DNA of 64,000 bases from Vibrio sp. D404a (GCF_030248535.1 NZ_JAHGAJ010000011.1:62001-126000); one strand, 5' to 3'; positions 43,440 to 53,590 are shown, counted from the first letter of the stretch. Made by a program: numbers and translations. The notes: generated from the letters alone by a model not told the origin.

Positions 43440-45764
43440 ATGTGTGCAAAACATGCCGCGTGCCGCTCAACCAAAGCGGATATTCAAAGCAAACCCGTAG
43501 TTTCAAGCTGCGGTAGTCCCAAAATTACGAGCATTACTGCAGCTTCTACCAGCTCATCTTCGTGCTGTGCAACGACCGAGTCGTCTGCCGGTGGAGAGAG
43601 TTGTTGTGGTTCAGACAGTGGAGAAGCGGACCGGCTGTCCTCCGTTGTTGAACTAAAGAGCAAACTCACTAAGAGTTGGCTTGTTGCAGGTATGGATTGT
43701 CCAGCCTGTGCGCGAAAAGTAGAAAAAGCTGTTTCAGCTATTCCCGGCGTTGTTGAAGCTAAGGTTCTGTTTGCGACAGAAAAATTGGTCGTGAAATACG
43801 ATCAGGTAAATCTCGTCGAAACCATTGAAACCGCTGTTCAAAAAGTTGGGTTTAGTTTGAGTGAAGTCGGCGCTAAGAAAAAGCAAGAACCGACTACCTT
43901 CTGGCAATCTTATATCCAGCCAAACCTCCAGATCATTGCGATTGCCGCAGCAATGTTGTTTGCCACACTAATCAAAGACCTTAGCCCTGTGGTGAGTGAG
44001 CGATTATTTATTATCACCTGTTTGCTGGGTCTCTATCCTGTGGCGAAACAGGCGGTGAAGTTAGCTCGTTCTGGTACTCCCTTTGCTATTGAAACCCTGA
44101 TGAGTGTAGCCGCTCTAGGCGCGCTATATCTGGGTGAGACCGTCGAAGCAGCAATGGTGCTGTTGTTATTCTTAATTGGTGAGCGCTTAGAGGCCTTTGC
44201 TTCGTCTCGCGCACGCAGTGGTGTTCAAGCCTTAATGGCGCTAGTGCCGGAAAACGCGACTCAGATTATTAATGGTGAACGTGTTGACGTTGCGGTGAAC
44301 GAGCTTCAGCCCGGTGATGTCATTGAAGTCTCTCCTGGTGCTCGACTGCCAGCAGACGGCCGATTGATCACAGACGCAGCCAGCTTTGATGAGAGCGCGT
44401 TAACAGGCGAATCAGTGCCAGTTGAGCACATCAAGGATAGTGTCATCATGGCGGGAGCTGTGGTGGTCGATAAGGTGATTCGCATTACCATCACCTCTAA
44501 GCAAGGTGAGAATGCAATAGACCGTATTCTTCACTTAATTGAAGAAGCGGAGTCACGCAAAGCGCCACTGGAGCGATTCTTAGATAAGTTCAGTCGCTGG
44601 TATACACCGCTGATGATGTTTGTCGCATTGATGGTGATTGTGATTCCACCGAGTTTGTTTGCTCAACCGTGGGAAACGTGGGTTTACCGTGGTCTAGCAC
44701 TACTGCTAATCGCGTGTCCTTGTGCATTGGTTATCTCAACGCCAGCAGCGATAACGTCTGGTTTAGCAGCAGCGGCCAAACGTGGCGCGCTAATCAAAGG
44801 TGGTGCAGCGTTAGAGCAACTGGGCAAAGTACAAACCATCGCATTCGATAAAACGGGTACGCTGACCGAAGGCAAGCCACAAGTTACCGACGTTGTACCG
44901 ATGCAGAACTGGCAAGAATCGAGTCTAATGCGCGTTGTTGGTGCGATTGAGGTCGGTTCAAGCCACCCGTTGGCCGTATCTTTGGTTGACAAGGTGAAAG
45001 GGTTAGGCATTGATATTCCAGAGTCTGAAAACAAGCGTGCGCTTATTGGTAGCGGTGTGGAAGGGGATGTTGATGGTCTCACTTATCAGGTGCTTGCACC
45101 TTCAAAAGTGACGTTTACGCTCGATACTTCGGTACAAGAACGTATTGCCGCTTTAGAAACGCAAGGTAAGACAGTGGTGGTAGCGATTGAACTGCCTCAA
45201 CAAGTCATTGGCTTGATTGCTTGGCAAGATACGCTGCGCAGTGATGCTAAAGCGGCCGTCGAGCGTTTAACTCAATTGGGTGTCGAGTCGATTATGCTAA
45301 CGGGAGATAATCCACGTAGCGCTGCAGCGATCAGCTCGGTCGTGGGCATGCAATACAAAGCAAGCCTGCTACCTGCCGATAAGGTGAGCTATGTTGAGAA
45401 GCTAACACAGCGCTCTCACGTCGCCATGGTCGGTGATGGTATTAACGACGCACCAGCGATGAAAATCGCCAATGTAGGTATTGCTATGGGCGGCGGCACA
45501 GACGTCGCGTTAGAGACTGCCGACTCTGCGCTGACGCACAACCGCTTGACCGAATTGCCAGCCATGATTGAGTTGTCACAGGCGACCATGAGAAACATTC
45601 GCCAAAATGTCACTTTAGCACTTGGCTTGAAAGGCGTTTTCTTGGTGACCAGCTTGTTTGGCATTACTGGTCTATGGGTTGCGGTACTTGCAGACAGTGG
45701 TGCTACGGCATTGGTGACTTTAAACGCGCTTAGATTGTTGCAATTTAAGTCAAAAGCAGACTGA
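43440..45764 (+). CDS. zntA: Zn/Cd/Pb-translocating P1B-type ATPase
   Basis: A 774-residue heavy-metal pump. A Cys-rich N-terminal extension (about residues 1-65, with CCATT, SCCGS and other Cys) precedes one HMA domain with GMDCPAC (about 82-150). Eight TM helices follow, with the actuator TGESVPV, the CPC metal site in IACPCALVISTPAAI, the phosphorylation motif DKTGTLTEGK, and the hinge MVGDGINDAPA. CPC, together with the late Lys/Asp pattern, indicates Zn2+/Cd2+/Pb2+ rather than Cu+ specificity. The upstream MerR-type promoter supports metal induction. AAGGAGAA precedes the ATG. It is followed by udp as in other vibrios. Confidence 0.94.
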   Translation: MCAKHAACRSTKADIQSKPVVSSCGSPKITSITAASTSSSSCCATTESSAGGESCCGSDSGEADRLSSVVELKSKLTKSWLVAGMDCPACARKVEKAVSAIPGVVEAKVLFATEKLVVKYDQVNLVETIETAVQKVGFSLSEVGAKKKQEPTTFWQSYIQPNLQIIAIAAAMLFATLIKDLSPVVSERLFIITCLLGLYPVAKQAVKLARSGTPFAIETLMSVAALGALYLGETVEAAMVLLLFLIGERLEAFASSRARSGVQALMALVPENATQIINGERVDVAVNELQPGDVIEVSPGARLPADGRLITDAASFDESALTGESVPVEHIKDSVIMAGAVVVDKVIRITITSKQGENAIDRILHLIEEAESRKAPLERFLDKFSRWYTPLMMFVALMVIVIPPSLFAQPWETWVYRGLALLLIACPCALVISTPAAITSGLAAAAKRGALIKGGAALEQLGKVQTIAFDKTGTLTEGKPQVTDVVPMQNWQESSLMRVVGAIEVGSSHPLAVSLVDKVKGLGIDIPESENKRALIGSGVEGDVDGLTYQVLAPSKVTFTLDTSVQERIAALETQGKTVVVAIELPQQVIGLIAWQDTLRSDAKAAVERLTQLGVESIMLTGDNPRSAAAISSVVGMQYKASLLPADKVSYVEKLTQRSHVAMVGDGINDAPAMKIANVGIAMGGGTDVALETADSALTHNRLTELPAMIELSQATMRNIRQNVTLALGLKGVFLVTSLFGITGLWVAVLADSGATALVTLNALRLLQFKSKAD

Positions 45765-45787
45765 TTAGTTAGTACCGACTGACTACC

Positions 45788-45852
45788 AACGCCTCTGGTT
45801 TATGAAGTGCAGATGAACAATTCTGCGTTTTATGAACTGGAGGCGTTTTTTT
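45788..45852 (+). terminator. Long-hairpin terminator after zntA
   Basis: An 8-bp outer stem (AACGCCTC / GAGGCGTT) encloses about 44 bases that contain a second small stem (GCAGA / TCTGC). A run of seven T follows. Confidence 0.7.
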
Positions 45853-45945
45853 CGTCATTATTATGCAACGAAGTCTGACGATTGCGGTGAAAGTGTGATA
45901 CCAATCGGTTTTTCGTGAAACTTGAGTGTATGTTGCGTGGCTAGG

Positions 45946-45961
45946 TGTGACGATTGTCACT
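45946..45961 (+). promoter_or_regulatory. CRP site upstream of udp
   Basis: TGTGA-CGATTG-TCACT matches nine of ten consensus half-site bases and lies about 100 bases before the udp start. CRP (with CytR) controls udp in E. coli, so this fits the expected regulation. Confidence 0.72.
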
Positions 45962-46063
45962 TCATTTTGTAAATAGCTTGGTTAGAGTAAACACGTACCC
46001 CACAAACTTATAATGCGCTTAGATAAGGGTGATGAACACTCAATAAGCCACAAGGAGCAAACT

Positions 46064-46822
46064 ATGTCTCAAGCTGTTTTCCACTTAGGTATTACTGAAG
46101 CAGATCTTCAAGGTGCGACACTAGCGATCATCCCAGGTGATCCAGCACGCGTACAAAAAATTGCTGATGAAATGGAAAACCCAGTATTTCTAGCGAGCCA
46201 CCGCGAGTACACACTATACCGCGCTGAGCTAGACGGTAAGCCTGTGGTTGTTTGTTCTACTGGTATCGGTGGTCCATCTACATCTATCGCTGTAGAAGAG
46301 CTAGCGCAACTTGGTGTACGCACTTTCCTACGTGTTGGCACAACGGGTGCTATCCAACCTCACGTAAACGTGGGTGACATGATTGTAACAACGGGTTCTG
46401 TTCGTCTAGACGGTGCAAGCCTACACTTTGCTCCAATGGAGTTCCCAGCAGTAGCTGACTTCGAAATCGCAACAGCAATGAAAGCGGCAGTAGAAGAGTC
46501 TGGTGCAACGGTTCATACGGGTGTTACAGCATCAAGCGATACGTTCTACCCAGGTCAAGAGCGTTACGACACGTTCTCTGGTCGCGTTGTTAAGCGTTTC
46601 CAAGGTTCTATGCAAGAGTGGCAAGACATGGGCGTTCTTAACTTCGAAATGGAATCTGCAACACTCCTAACTATGTGTGCAAGTTCTGGTCTGAAAGCGG
46701 GTTGTGTTGCGGGCGTTATTATTAACCGTACACAGAAAGAGATCCCAGATCACGAGACGCTAAAAGAGACAGAAGCACGCTCAATCAAAGTGGTTGTAGA
46801 AGCTGCACGTAAAATGCTGTAA
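46064..46822 (+). CDS. udp: Uridine phosphorylase
   Basis: Cleaves uridine with phosphate to uracil and ribose-1-phosphate in pyrimidine salvage. The 252-residue protein begins [17 protein letters not shown] after an AAGGAG site; an upstream in-frame codon is not supported. [12 protein letters not shown] holds the phosphate-binding Gly-Asp-Arg region, [19 protein letters not shown] is the NP-I family signature, [17 protein letters not shown] lies at the specificity loop, and [14 protein letters not shown] holds the nucleoside-binding Met-Glu. Length equals the E. coli enzyme within one residue. Confidence 0.95.
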   Translation: MSQAVFHLGITEADLQGATLAIIPGDPARVQKIADEMENPVFLASHREYTLYRAELDGKPVVVCSTGIGGPSTSIAVEELAQLGVRTFLRVGTTGAIQPHVNVGDMIVTTGSVRLDGASLHFAPMEFPAVADFEIATAMKAAVEESGATVHTGVTASSDTFYPGQERYDTFSGRVVKRFQGSMQEWQDMGVLNFEMESATLLTMCASSGLKAGCVAGVIINRTQKEIPDHETLKETEARSIKVVVEAARKML

Positions 46823-46877
46823 TCGAATTGAATTTGACGGCAATTCTGACTTTAGTATTGCCAGTTGAATGATGAAG

Positions 46878-46904
46878 AAGCTGCACTGAGAGGTGCGGCT
46901 TTTT
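46878..46904 (+). terminator. Intrinsic terminator after udp
   Basis: A 9-bp stem (AAGCTGCAC / GTGCGGCTT, one G-U pair) with a 6-base loop and a T-run. Confidence 0.8.
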
Positions 46905-46948
46905 TGTATTTGTCGGTCTTGGTTTTGGGGTGGAAATTAGGGCAAACA

Positions 46949-46971
46949 AAAAGGCGCACAAAGCGCCTTTT
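46949..46971 (-). terminator. Intrinsic terminator of the CARF-nuclease gene
   Basis: A perfect 9-bp stem (AAAAGGCGC / GCGCCTTTT) with a 5-base loop. On the minus strand it ends in a T-run, 45 bases past the stop codon of the CARF gene. Confidence 0.82.
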
Positions 46972-47015
46972 AGAAGTTTGAATGGTTAGCGAGTGACACT
47001 TAGTAGATTACTTAC

Positions 47016-48182
47016 TTAGTACTCTAGGTCTTCGTGACCGCCTGCTGCTGCAAACCAAGACGTTAAGTGCGTCTTAAGATCTTTCAATTCATCAGGGCCA
47101 ATCAAAGCTAACCCTAAATCCTCAGCGCGAGTGATGTCGTTATGGCGAAGTGGACGGAAGCTCACCAACATAGCACGGGCCTGAAGACCGCCCAGTAGGT
47201 CACGCAGCGATTCCAGTTTGTAGAGAGTATCGTCGCCATCATCGCGCATACCCTTGGTCTTACACTCGATGATGTGCAGTTTATTGTTTACTACCGATGC
47301 AACATCCAGTTCGTTACGCACTTCACGCTCACCAAGCTGACGATATACCTGAACGTTTAACGAGCGGTCTTGAATGGTTGGCATGTCATCTTGAATCTGT
47401 TTCACCGTGCTGTGTACCAGTGTTTCTAACCATTCACCGTTGGAGAAGCGGCGTGCATCTTCGTTCGCAAAGGTCAAAATACCGTTTTGGTAGGTCGCGA
47501 TTTTTGCTTCAACCAGGTCGGTCAGAAGCATGTTGAGCTCACGGTAGCCTTGCTGCTTTTCAGACAGCTCTACATCAAGCTTCTGTTCTTTGCGACACGT
47601 CGTTGCGAGGTAGTTGAGTGTTGCTAAACCTGGCCCTAACTCTAGAGCGTTACTCGCCCAACGTTCACCCAGTTCGTACAGTTTCTGATCTAGCTGAGGT
47701 GGCAGCTCGAAATCATTGAATTCGCCGCGAGCACCAAACACGGTTAGGTAGTCATCAATGGTGATGCGGTCTTGAACTTGCGCATCCTCTTTGCCGTTCG
47801 GGTATAACCAACACAGCTTGTCACTGTTTGGTTCAACCACAAAGATTGGCCAGTGGTAAGTGCGGAATACTTCGTAAACAGAAAGCAGGCGGTGTCTTAG
47901 GCCGCAACTCGCGTTGAGTTTCACTTCTTGCCCGCGCGCCTTTAGGTCTTCGGCAAGGTTTTGAATCGACTCTTTGATAACAGAGGTGTTGACTATGGTC
48001 GGGATTTCAAAGAATTCGCTGGTAATATCACGCTTTTTCAAGACGTTATGAAGGCGTAGATACATGCCTTCTTGGTTCTTGTCGCCAATAAAAACGATGT
48101 GAGAGCTAACAGTTCGATTATCCAGTAACGGAGTAATCAAGCGAATAGGGTCTTGATCAATAATGCCAACGTGAACAGCCAT
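47016..48182 (-). CDS. CARF plus PD-(D/E)XK protein of the VC1899/Card1 (DUF1887) type
   Basis: A 388-residue protein. Residues about 1-150 form a Rossmann-like CARF domain (HVGIIDQDPIRLITPLL; IVFIGDKNQEGMYLRL). A winged-helix-like linker follows (ALELGPGLATLNYLATTCRKEQKL to TFANEDARRF). The C-terminus is a restriction-endonuclease fold with E253, D293 and E306-C-K308 as a complete PD-(D/E)XK set. By recollection it matches V. cholerae VC1899, whose structure resembles the CRISPR ancillary nuclease Card1. The usual CARF ligand loop (N-x-T-G-G-T-K) reads N90-ASCGLRH, so the ligand may differ. AAGGAA precedes the start. No CRISPR gene or array is nearby. Confidence 0.88.
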   Translation of the reverse strand: MAVHVGIIDQDPIRLITPLLDNRTVSSHIVFIGDKNQEGMYLRLHNVLKKRDITSEFFEIPTIVNTSVIKESIQNLAEDLKARGQEVKLNASCGLRHRLLSVYEVFRTYHWPIFVVEPNSDKLCWLYPNGKEDAQVQDRITIDDYLTVFGARGEFNDFELPPQLDQKLYELGERWASNALELGPGLATLNYLATTCRKEQKLDVELSEKQQGYRELNMLLTDLVEAKIATYQNGILTFANEDARRFSNGEWLETLVHSTVKQIQDDMPTIQDRSLNVQVYRQLGEREVRNELDVASVVNNKLHIIECKTKGMRDDGDDTLYKLESLRDLLGGLQARAMLVSFRPLRHNDITRAEDLGLALIGPDELKDLKTHLTSWFAAAGGHEDLEY

Positions 48183-48271
48183 ATATATTCCTTAATATTG
48201 GCTCGCTCAAAATGGGATCGGAACGGAAAGCAGCAAGCCATAATACTCATATAATGACAAAGCCCTAAAAA

Positions 48272-48306
48272 AACAAGGGTAACCTTTGATAAAAGTTACC
48301 CTTGTT
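48272..48306 (-). terminator. Intrinsic terminator of the chemoreceptor gene
   Basis: A perfect 12-bp stem (AACAAGGGTAAC / GTTACCCTTGTT) with an 11-base loop, followed on the minus strand by seven T. Confidence 0.87.
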
Positions 48307-48364
48307 CAGTCAGTTAACGATTTGGTGCGAGCAAAGTCTTACCTTTATTCGCTTTAAAGTGGAC

Positions 48365-50356
48365 CTAGAGTTTGAATTGGTGCACTAAGTCGCCCTGTTG
48401 ATTCGCAAGAATGGTGAGGTTTTCACTCGCTTGAGCAATCGACGACATCGCTTGATAACTTGCGTCCGCAATATGATTAATGTCTTCGATGTTTCTAGCG
48501 ATGTCGCTCGACGTCTCGCTCTGCTCAGCAGCGGCTTGAGAAATGTGCGTACTCATGTGGCTGATCTCTAAGATCAGAGCCTGAATCTCTTCCATTGCAC
48601 TGTTAGCGTTGGATGCCTGTTCGACCGACATCTCCATATCGTTCATACAGCTCTCAATCACATTACCCGCCGTCTTAGAGCTGGATTGTAGATTGCTGAT
48701 CATGGTCTCAATCTCAGAGGTCGATTGCGTGGTCTTTTGAGCAAGCACTCGAACCTCATCGGCTACTACGGCGAAACCGCGACCTTGCTCACCCGCACGA
48801 GCGGCCTCAATCGCTGCATTCAATGCAAGTAGATTGGTTTGTTCTGCGATACCACGAATTACATCTAGGATTGAGCCAATCTGGCTACTCATTTGTTGCA
48901 ATTCACCTACAGCGACAACCGACTGGTTGAGGCGAGTCTCAAGCTGGTTAATCGTGCTGATGTTGGTGTTCATGATTTGACGACCAGACTCAGACGCAGA
49001 TTCTACTTGTTGAACCATAGTCAATGAACTTTGTGCACTGCTTGCCACTTCTTGCACCGAATGTGACATCTCTGTCATTGCGGTCGCGACATTCGCAGTT
49101 TGTTCACGCTGGTTGCTCAGCTGATCTTGCGTTGTTGAAGAGGTCTTCTGGTTGATGCTTGCTGTTTCAGTTAGCTCATCAGACGCTTCATTCAGCTTAA
49201 CTAGGATATTATGCAGGTTATCAGCAAGAGTGTTGATATGACGGCTCACGCGGCTAAATTCGTTGTCGTAACGAATGTCGATACGCTTAGTCATATCGCC
49301 CTGTGTTAGTCCTTCAAGTGCATGCAAGATACGAGTCAAAGGTTCACGCACACTGTGAGCGATGTGGTAGCCAATCGCTGCTGCGAATACAGTCACTACA
49401 ACACCAATCGCGATAGCTTTCATTAGGCCTTGGTCGTAGACTTCGCCTGCATCTGCCAGTGAACTATTAAGCTGTTCACCCGCCGTGACGTTGAATGAGT
49501 CCAGTACTGCCATTGCTTGGTCAACGTCTACCGCTAGGTTAGCGATGTTGATATAGAGTGCCTTCTTCGCTTGCAGGTAGTTATTGTGTTTATCAAGTAC
49601 ACCGCCTTTCTGACCAACGTCTTTGGTGAACTTTTGTACCGACTCATCGAACGCGCCTTTTAGTTCTGGTAGCTGAGTTGTTAAGCCGCGGTAGGCGTAA
49701 TTAAGGTGAGTTACTGCTTTTTTGTTCTTGTTAACGGCGCCTTGTACCAGATCGACATCAGAGCTCGCCAACGCATCAGAAGTGATTACCTCAGCATCTT
49801 TTAGCTTAATGAAGTAGCTCTTAGCCATTACCTTAACTGAGATGCTTTTCTGATCGGCGATGTACTCTTTCATTCCTACGGTAAGTTCTGAGTGTAGGCG
49901 TTGGAATTCACGAGAGGCTTTCTGTACTTGCTCTTGTGCTACGAACATGGCGACGTAGTTGTTCATCGCTTCTTCCGCTTCGGCGAAGTAACGTTGTTCC
50001 AGCTGTTTTAGCTGTTCAACACGCTCTACGAGTGTTGGGTTGGTCGCACTTGCCGCTTCTAATTGCTGTAGAACAGCAGAAAAAGCTTGTTGTGATTGTG
50101 AGAATTCACTGCGCATGGCGGTCATACGCTCTTGATTCTGTGTGGTTAGGTAGTCTTTAAATGACTTATCGGCCGACAACAATTGCACACTGGTTTGGTT
50201 AGAAAGGGTGACAAGAGGCAGCGAAGATTTTGAGACGCTTTCGAAATTACTGTGTATCTGATTCATGCTACTCATCATGATTGTAATCGTAATTGCAAAC
50301 ATGATGATGATCAGTGCGAAGCCCGCGTACATGCGTTTGATCACTGAGCCTTTCAT
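48365..50356 (-). CDS. Methyl-accepting chemotaxis protein
   Basis: A 663-residue chemoreceptor. TM1 lies at about residues 10-30, a long helical periplasmic sensor domain at about 31-305, TM2 at about 309-332 ([16 protein letters not shown]), HAMP at about 333-385, then the cytoplasmic hairpin with the invariant tip [36 protein letters not shown] (about 499-535). The sensor domain is all-helical with heptad patterns and no PAS or Cache signature. The ATG at 50356 has GGGAGAAGG; the frame continues 17 codons upstream without support. It signals to CheA/CheW at the pole. The ligand is unknown. Confidence 0.93.
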   Translation of the reverse strand: MKGSVIKRMYAGFALIIIMFAITITIMMSSMNQIHSNFESVSKSSLPLVTLSNQTSVQLLSADKSFKDYLTTQNQERMTAMRSEFSQSQQAFSAVLQQLEAASATNPTLVERVEQLKQLEQRYFAEAEEAMNNYVAMFVAQEQVQKASREFQRLHSELTVGMKEYIADQKSISVKVMAKSYFIKLKDAEVITSDALASSDVDLVQGAVNKNKKAVTHLNYAYRGLTTQLPELKGAFDESVQKFTKDVGQKGGVLDKHNNYLQAKKALYINIANLAVDVDQAMAVLDSFNVTAGEQLNSSLADAGEVYDQGLMKAIAIGVVVTVFAAAIGYHIAHSVREPLTRILHALEGLTQGDMTKRIDIRYDNEFSRVSRHINTLADNLHNILVKLNEASDELTETASINQKTSSTTQDQLSNQREQTANVATAMTEMSHSVQEVASSAQSSLTMVQQVESASESGRQIMNTNISTINQLETRLNQSVVAVGELQQMSSQIGSILDVIRGIAEQTNLLALNAAIEAARAGEQGRGFAVVADEVRVLAQKTTQSTSEIETMISNLQSSSKTAGNVIESCMNDMEMSVEQASNANSAMEEIQALILEISHMSTHISQAAAEQSETSSDIARNIEDINHIADASYQAMSSIAQASENLTILANQQGDLVHQFKL

Positions 50357-50635
50357 GGCCTTCTCCCTAAAAATAAAATGCAAGACCGAAATTCCGGTCC
50401 AAAACAAAGTAACAAAAGTGTCAGCATTCTATTGAGTTCCAGTCACACGTTTTATGACGCACCCTTCAAAAATAGCGGTAGCCTATATACGGGATCGTAT
50501 TCTTTTGCGCTTGGTTGGGTTTTCTTTGATTTGAACACTGTTTTTTATTATGCTTTGGCTCAGGTTGATTGAGGTTTCTACTGGCTTGACGCATACTCAA
50601 AGCTCTTAGAAGTAAATGTTTTATTGGAGAAAAAC

Positions 50636-50986
50636 ATGGCTGAAGAAACCATTTTTAGCAAAATAATCAATAAAGAAATTCCTGCGGATCTTCTCTATCA
50701 AGATGATTTAGTGACTGCGTTTCGTGACATTAACCCTCGTGCGCCAAGTCATATTCTAATCATCCCTAATAAGTTGATCCCAACCGCTAATGATGTGGAA
50801 GCGGAAGATGAAGCTATGATGGGACGTCTATTTACAGTGGCGCGTAAACTCGCGAAAGAAGAAGGCATCGCTGAAGATGGTTACCGTTTGATCGTGAACT
50901 GTAACTCGCACGGTGGCCAAGAAGTTTACCACATTCACATGCATCTCGTTGGTGGTCGCCCATTAGGCCCACTATTGATGAGCTAA
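50636..50986 (+). CDS. hinT: HIT-family purine nucleoside phosphoramidase
   Basis: A 116-residue protein of the HinT type. [22 protein letters not shown] opens it, [18 protein letters not shown] is the mid-region, and [14 protein letters not shown] carries the HxHxHxx histidine triad that hydrolyses adenosine phosphoramidates and aminoacyl-adenylates. GGAG precedes the ATG at 50636. It heads the same conserved run of genes as in E. coli (hinT, ycfL, lpoB, thiK, then ycfP and ndh). Confidence 0.94.
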   Translation: MAEETIFSKIINKEIPADLLYQDDLVTAFRDINPRAPSHILIIPNKLIPTANDVEAEDEAMMGRLFTVARKLAKEEGIAEDGYRLIVNCNSHGGQEVYHIHMHLVGGRPLGPLLMS

Positions 50987-51072
50987 TTGGAAAAAAATGA
51001 CTTTCTATACCAACTTTAACCTTGAACTGTAGTCCAAAGCGTTGGTTGGTATAGATAGGCAGGAGTTAATCT

Positions 51073-52464
51073 TTGAAACAGTACGTTAAGTTCGTTTCAG
51101 TCGCTATGATTTCGGCATTGACTGTCGGGTGTGCGAGCATGTCGGCGGGCAATTTGTTTAGTCACTACAGTGCTCAGAACCAGAGCGTTTACCAAGCGCT
51201 TAAAGCGGGTGACTATTCTGAAGCGCAGCAAGAGCTACCAGACTACGCTGCAGGCGACATTTTGGATAACCTTGAAAAAGGTCGTGTCTATCTCTTAGAC
51301 CAGCAATACCCAGAGAGTAAGTCTTGGTTTGAACAAGCAGACCAAGCAGTGAGGGTTCAGCAAGATAAAGCCGTGGTGTCAGTATCTGACAGTGCCGCCA
51401 GTGTTGGTGCATTGGCAGTTAATGACAACATCACAGAATATACCCCAGCTGATTATGAGTTGGGCTTTTTACACCTTTATCTAGGACTCAACTACCTCAA
51501 ACAGAATGATTTAGAGGGTGCATTGGTCGAGATGCGCCGCGCTAACCAAGTTCAAGAGCAGGCAAAGAAGCAGCGCGAAGCTGAGCTTCAAAGAGCGGCC
51601 AATGATGCCAAATCAAAAGGAATTTCGGCGAACGTTGGCAGCATTCTTTCGAACTACCCGGATGCGGGTAAAAAATTGCAGTCGGTTCAGAATGCTTATT
51701 TGATGTTCTTATCTGGGCTGCTGTATGAGGCATCCAATGACCTCAACAGTGCTTACGTTGATTACCGCCGCGCATTAGCTGTGATGCCAGATAACCAACA
51801 GGTGATTGAGCGTGCAATGTTAGTCGCTCAACGCTTAGGCATGCGTGAAGATTTAGCGAAAATGAAAAAGCGCTACGCGATGCCAGCTGCTCTTAAGAGT
51901 GGGCAAGGACGAGTTATCGTCTTAGATGAGCAGAGCGTTGTACAAGCCATGGACAGTTGGCGTCTGGATTTACCCATTTATGACAGTCGTGACCAAGGCG
52001 CCATATATTCTTTAGCTCTGCCATACTATTCAAATCAGCCGAGCGAAAGGTTCGCATCGATTCGTATTAACGGTACAGCGCTTAATGGCAGCCTATTGAC
52101 CGATGTTGATGCGATGGCACAGAACGATCTATCAGAGCGTTTGCCAAGTATTGTGATTCGCCAAGCGCTGCGTGTGGTTGCCAAAGACCGAATTCGTAAG
52201 GAAGCAGCAAACGGCGATGATGTTGGCAACTTGCTGTTCAATGTCTGGAACACCTTGACTGAGCAGCCAGATACCCGCAGTTGGCAGTCACTGCCTGCTC
52301 AAGTTAAGAGCAGCACCTATGTTGCTAACGCTGGTAACTACACCTTAGAAGCGGGTGGTAAGTCATATCAGTTTGATGTGCGAGATGGACAAACCACCTT
52401 GGTTTGGGTTTCTCGCCAAGGGAATAACGCCACAATGTGGCATAAGCAGCTAGGGAGGCTGTAA
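51073..52464 (+). CDS. COG3014-type outer-membrane-associated lipoprotein
   Basis: A 463-residue lipoprotein. The signal ends ALTVGC (Cys at about residue 19) and residue +2 is Ala, which favours outer-membrane sorting. The N-terminal two thirds contain helical TPR-like repeats (YQALKAGDYSEAQQEL; YELGFLHLYLGLNYLKQNDLEGALVEMRRANQVQ; AYVDYRRALAVMPDNQQVIERAM), and the rest is beta-rich. The start is TTG, with AGGAG seven bases upstream. It is coupled to ycfL by a TAATG overlap. It likely works with YcfL and LpoB in peptidoglycan-synthase control, but its role is not established. Confidence 0.85.
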   Translation: MKQYVKFVSVAMISALTVGCASMSAGNLFSHYSAQNQSVYQALKAGDYSEAQQELPDYAAGDILDNLEKGRVYLLDQQYPESKSWFEQADQAVRVQQDKAVVSVSDSAASVGALAVNDNITEYTPADYELGFLHLYLGLNYLKQNDLEGALVEMRRANQVQEQAKKQREAELQRAANDAKSKGISANVGSILSNYPDAGKKLQSVQNAYLMFLSGLLYEASNDLNSAYVDYRRALAVMPDNQQVIERAMLVAQRLGMREDLAKMKKRYAMPAALKSGQGRVIVLDEQSVVQAMDSWRLDLPIYDSRDQGAIYSLALPYYSNQPSERFASIRINGTALNGSLLTDVDAMAQNDLSERLPSIVIRQALRVVAKDRIRKEAANGDDVGNLLFNVWNTLTEQPDTRSWQSLPAQVKSSTYVANAGNYTLEAGGKSYQFDVRDGQTTLVWVSRQGNNATMWHKQLGRL

Positions 52465-52847
52465 TGAAGAAATGGTTAGTGAGCTTGGCGGCTGTTGCAG
52501 CCTTAGCAGGTTGTGCGGATAACACAGCAGGCGTGCGTGTTGATGGTCTAACTCAAAACGTATTTTTTGGTGACAAGGTTCTTGGTAGCCGATTGTTGGT
52601 CGATGATGTAAGAACCGATCAAGTCGATGGTCATACGCGTGGGCTTGTGCGTCTAACGAGCGACTACAAGGGTGATCAAAATATCCTGTATCGTTTCTAT
52701 TGGTATGACGATGCCGGCCTAGAAGTGAACTTGAAACAGGGCCCTTGGAAGCAAGCGATTGTTCGTGGTTTCGAGACGATTACCTTGTCAGAAATTTCAG
52801 TGAACCCGAAAGCAACTCAATTTCGAGTACAGTTTCGGGAACAGTAA
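52464..52847 (+). CDS. ycfL: YcfL-family lipoprotein
   Basis: A 127-residue lipoprotein with a signal ending AALAGC (Cys at about residue 17). The domain pattern (VFFGDKVLGSRLLVDDVRTDQVDG; ILYRFYWYDDAGLEV; WKQAIVRGFETITLSEISVNP) matches YcfL. Function is unknown; its constant association with lpoB implies a role in envelope growth. Its ATG overlaps the stop of the COG3014 gene. Confidence 0.88.
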   Translation: MKKWLVSLAAVAALAGCADNTAGVRVDGLTQNVFFGDKVLGSRLLVDDVRTDQVDGHTRGLVRLTSDYKGDQNILYRFYWYDDAGLEVNLKQGPWKQAIVRGFETITLSEISVNPKATQFRVQFREQ

Positions 52848-52948
52848 TCTTTAGTGGCTAAGCGGAGTCGGCCTAACAACGGCATTCAGCTTAGCCTTCA
52901 AAATTTGTGAGTAGGGCGCTGTTCTACTTTGATATGTGAGGAAATAAA

Positions 52949-53539
52949 ATGAAAAAGAGTGTCATTGCGCTATTGGGATTAGCTGTAATTCTAGGCGGTT
53001 GTTCAAACAAAGTAAGTTATGGTGATGCGCAAGCGGTAGAAACCACGACCATCGATTTCGGTTCAACGGACCTTCAAACGATTGCTGGTGAAATGGTTGA
53101 TAGCATGATGGCTTCTGGTTCGGTTTCTTACATTACCCGTGATCAGCGTCCAATCGTGTTTGTTGAGCGCATCAAGAACAAAACCAGCGAGCACATCGAT
53201 ACTGAGTCAATCACGGATACCATCAGCACTAAAATGCTGAACTCGGGTAAATTTCGTTTTGTTGATATGGATCGTGTAGAGTCAGTTCGTGAACAACTGA
53301 ACTTCCAAAACAATGATGAGCTTGTGAATCAAAGCTCTGCTATCCAGTTCGGTAAGATGGTAGGTGCTCAGTACATGCTTTACGGCAACCTATCAAGCAT
53401 CGTTAAGAAAGACGGTAGCGACCAAGACGTATACTACAAAATGACAATGCGTCTAATGGACCTTGAGTCTGGCTTGATCGAATGGGCAGACGAGACTGAA
53501 ATCCGTAAGCAGAAATCTAAGAGCTTGCTAGGTCTATAA
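52949..53539 (+). CDS. lpoB: Penicillin-binding-protein activator LpoB
   Basis: A 196-residue lipoprotein with a signal ending LGGC (Cys at about residue 18). LpoB spans the periplasm from the outer membrane and stimulates PBP1b. The linker is short, and the folded domain (VFVERIKNKTSEHIDTESITDTISTKMLNSGKFRFVDMDRVESVREQL; QFGKMVGAQYMLYGNLSSI; MRLMDLESGLIEWADETEIRKQ) matches the LpoB/CsgG-like fold. GAGG precedes the ATG. A terminator follows. Confidence 0.93.
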   Translation: MKKSVIALLGLAVILGGCSNKVSYGDAQAVETTTIDFGSTDLQTIAGEMVDSMMASGSVSYITRDQRPIVFVERIKNKTSEHIDTESITDTISTKMLNSGKFRFVDMDRVESVREQLNFQNNDELVNQSSAIQFGKMVGAQYMLYGNLSSIVKKDGSDQDVYYKMTMRLMDLESGLIEWADETEIRKQKSKSLLGL

Positions 53540-53590
53540 TTGGGCCAAGCAGTAGTGCAGATGTTGCGTTACATGGTTACTGAGTAAAAT

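Noticed and set aside
47016..48182. Possible nearby CRISPR array linked to the CARF protein
   Set aside because: Flanking intergenic sequences were read on both sides; they hold only terminators and no regularly spaced repeats.
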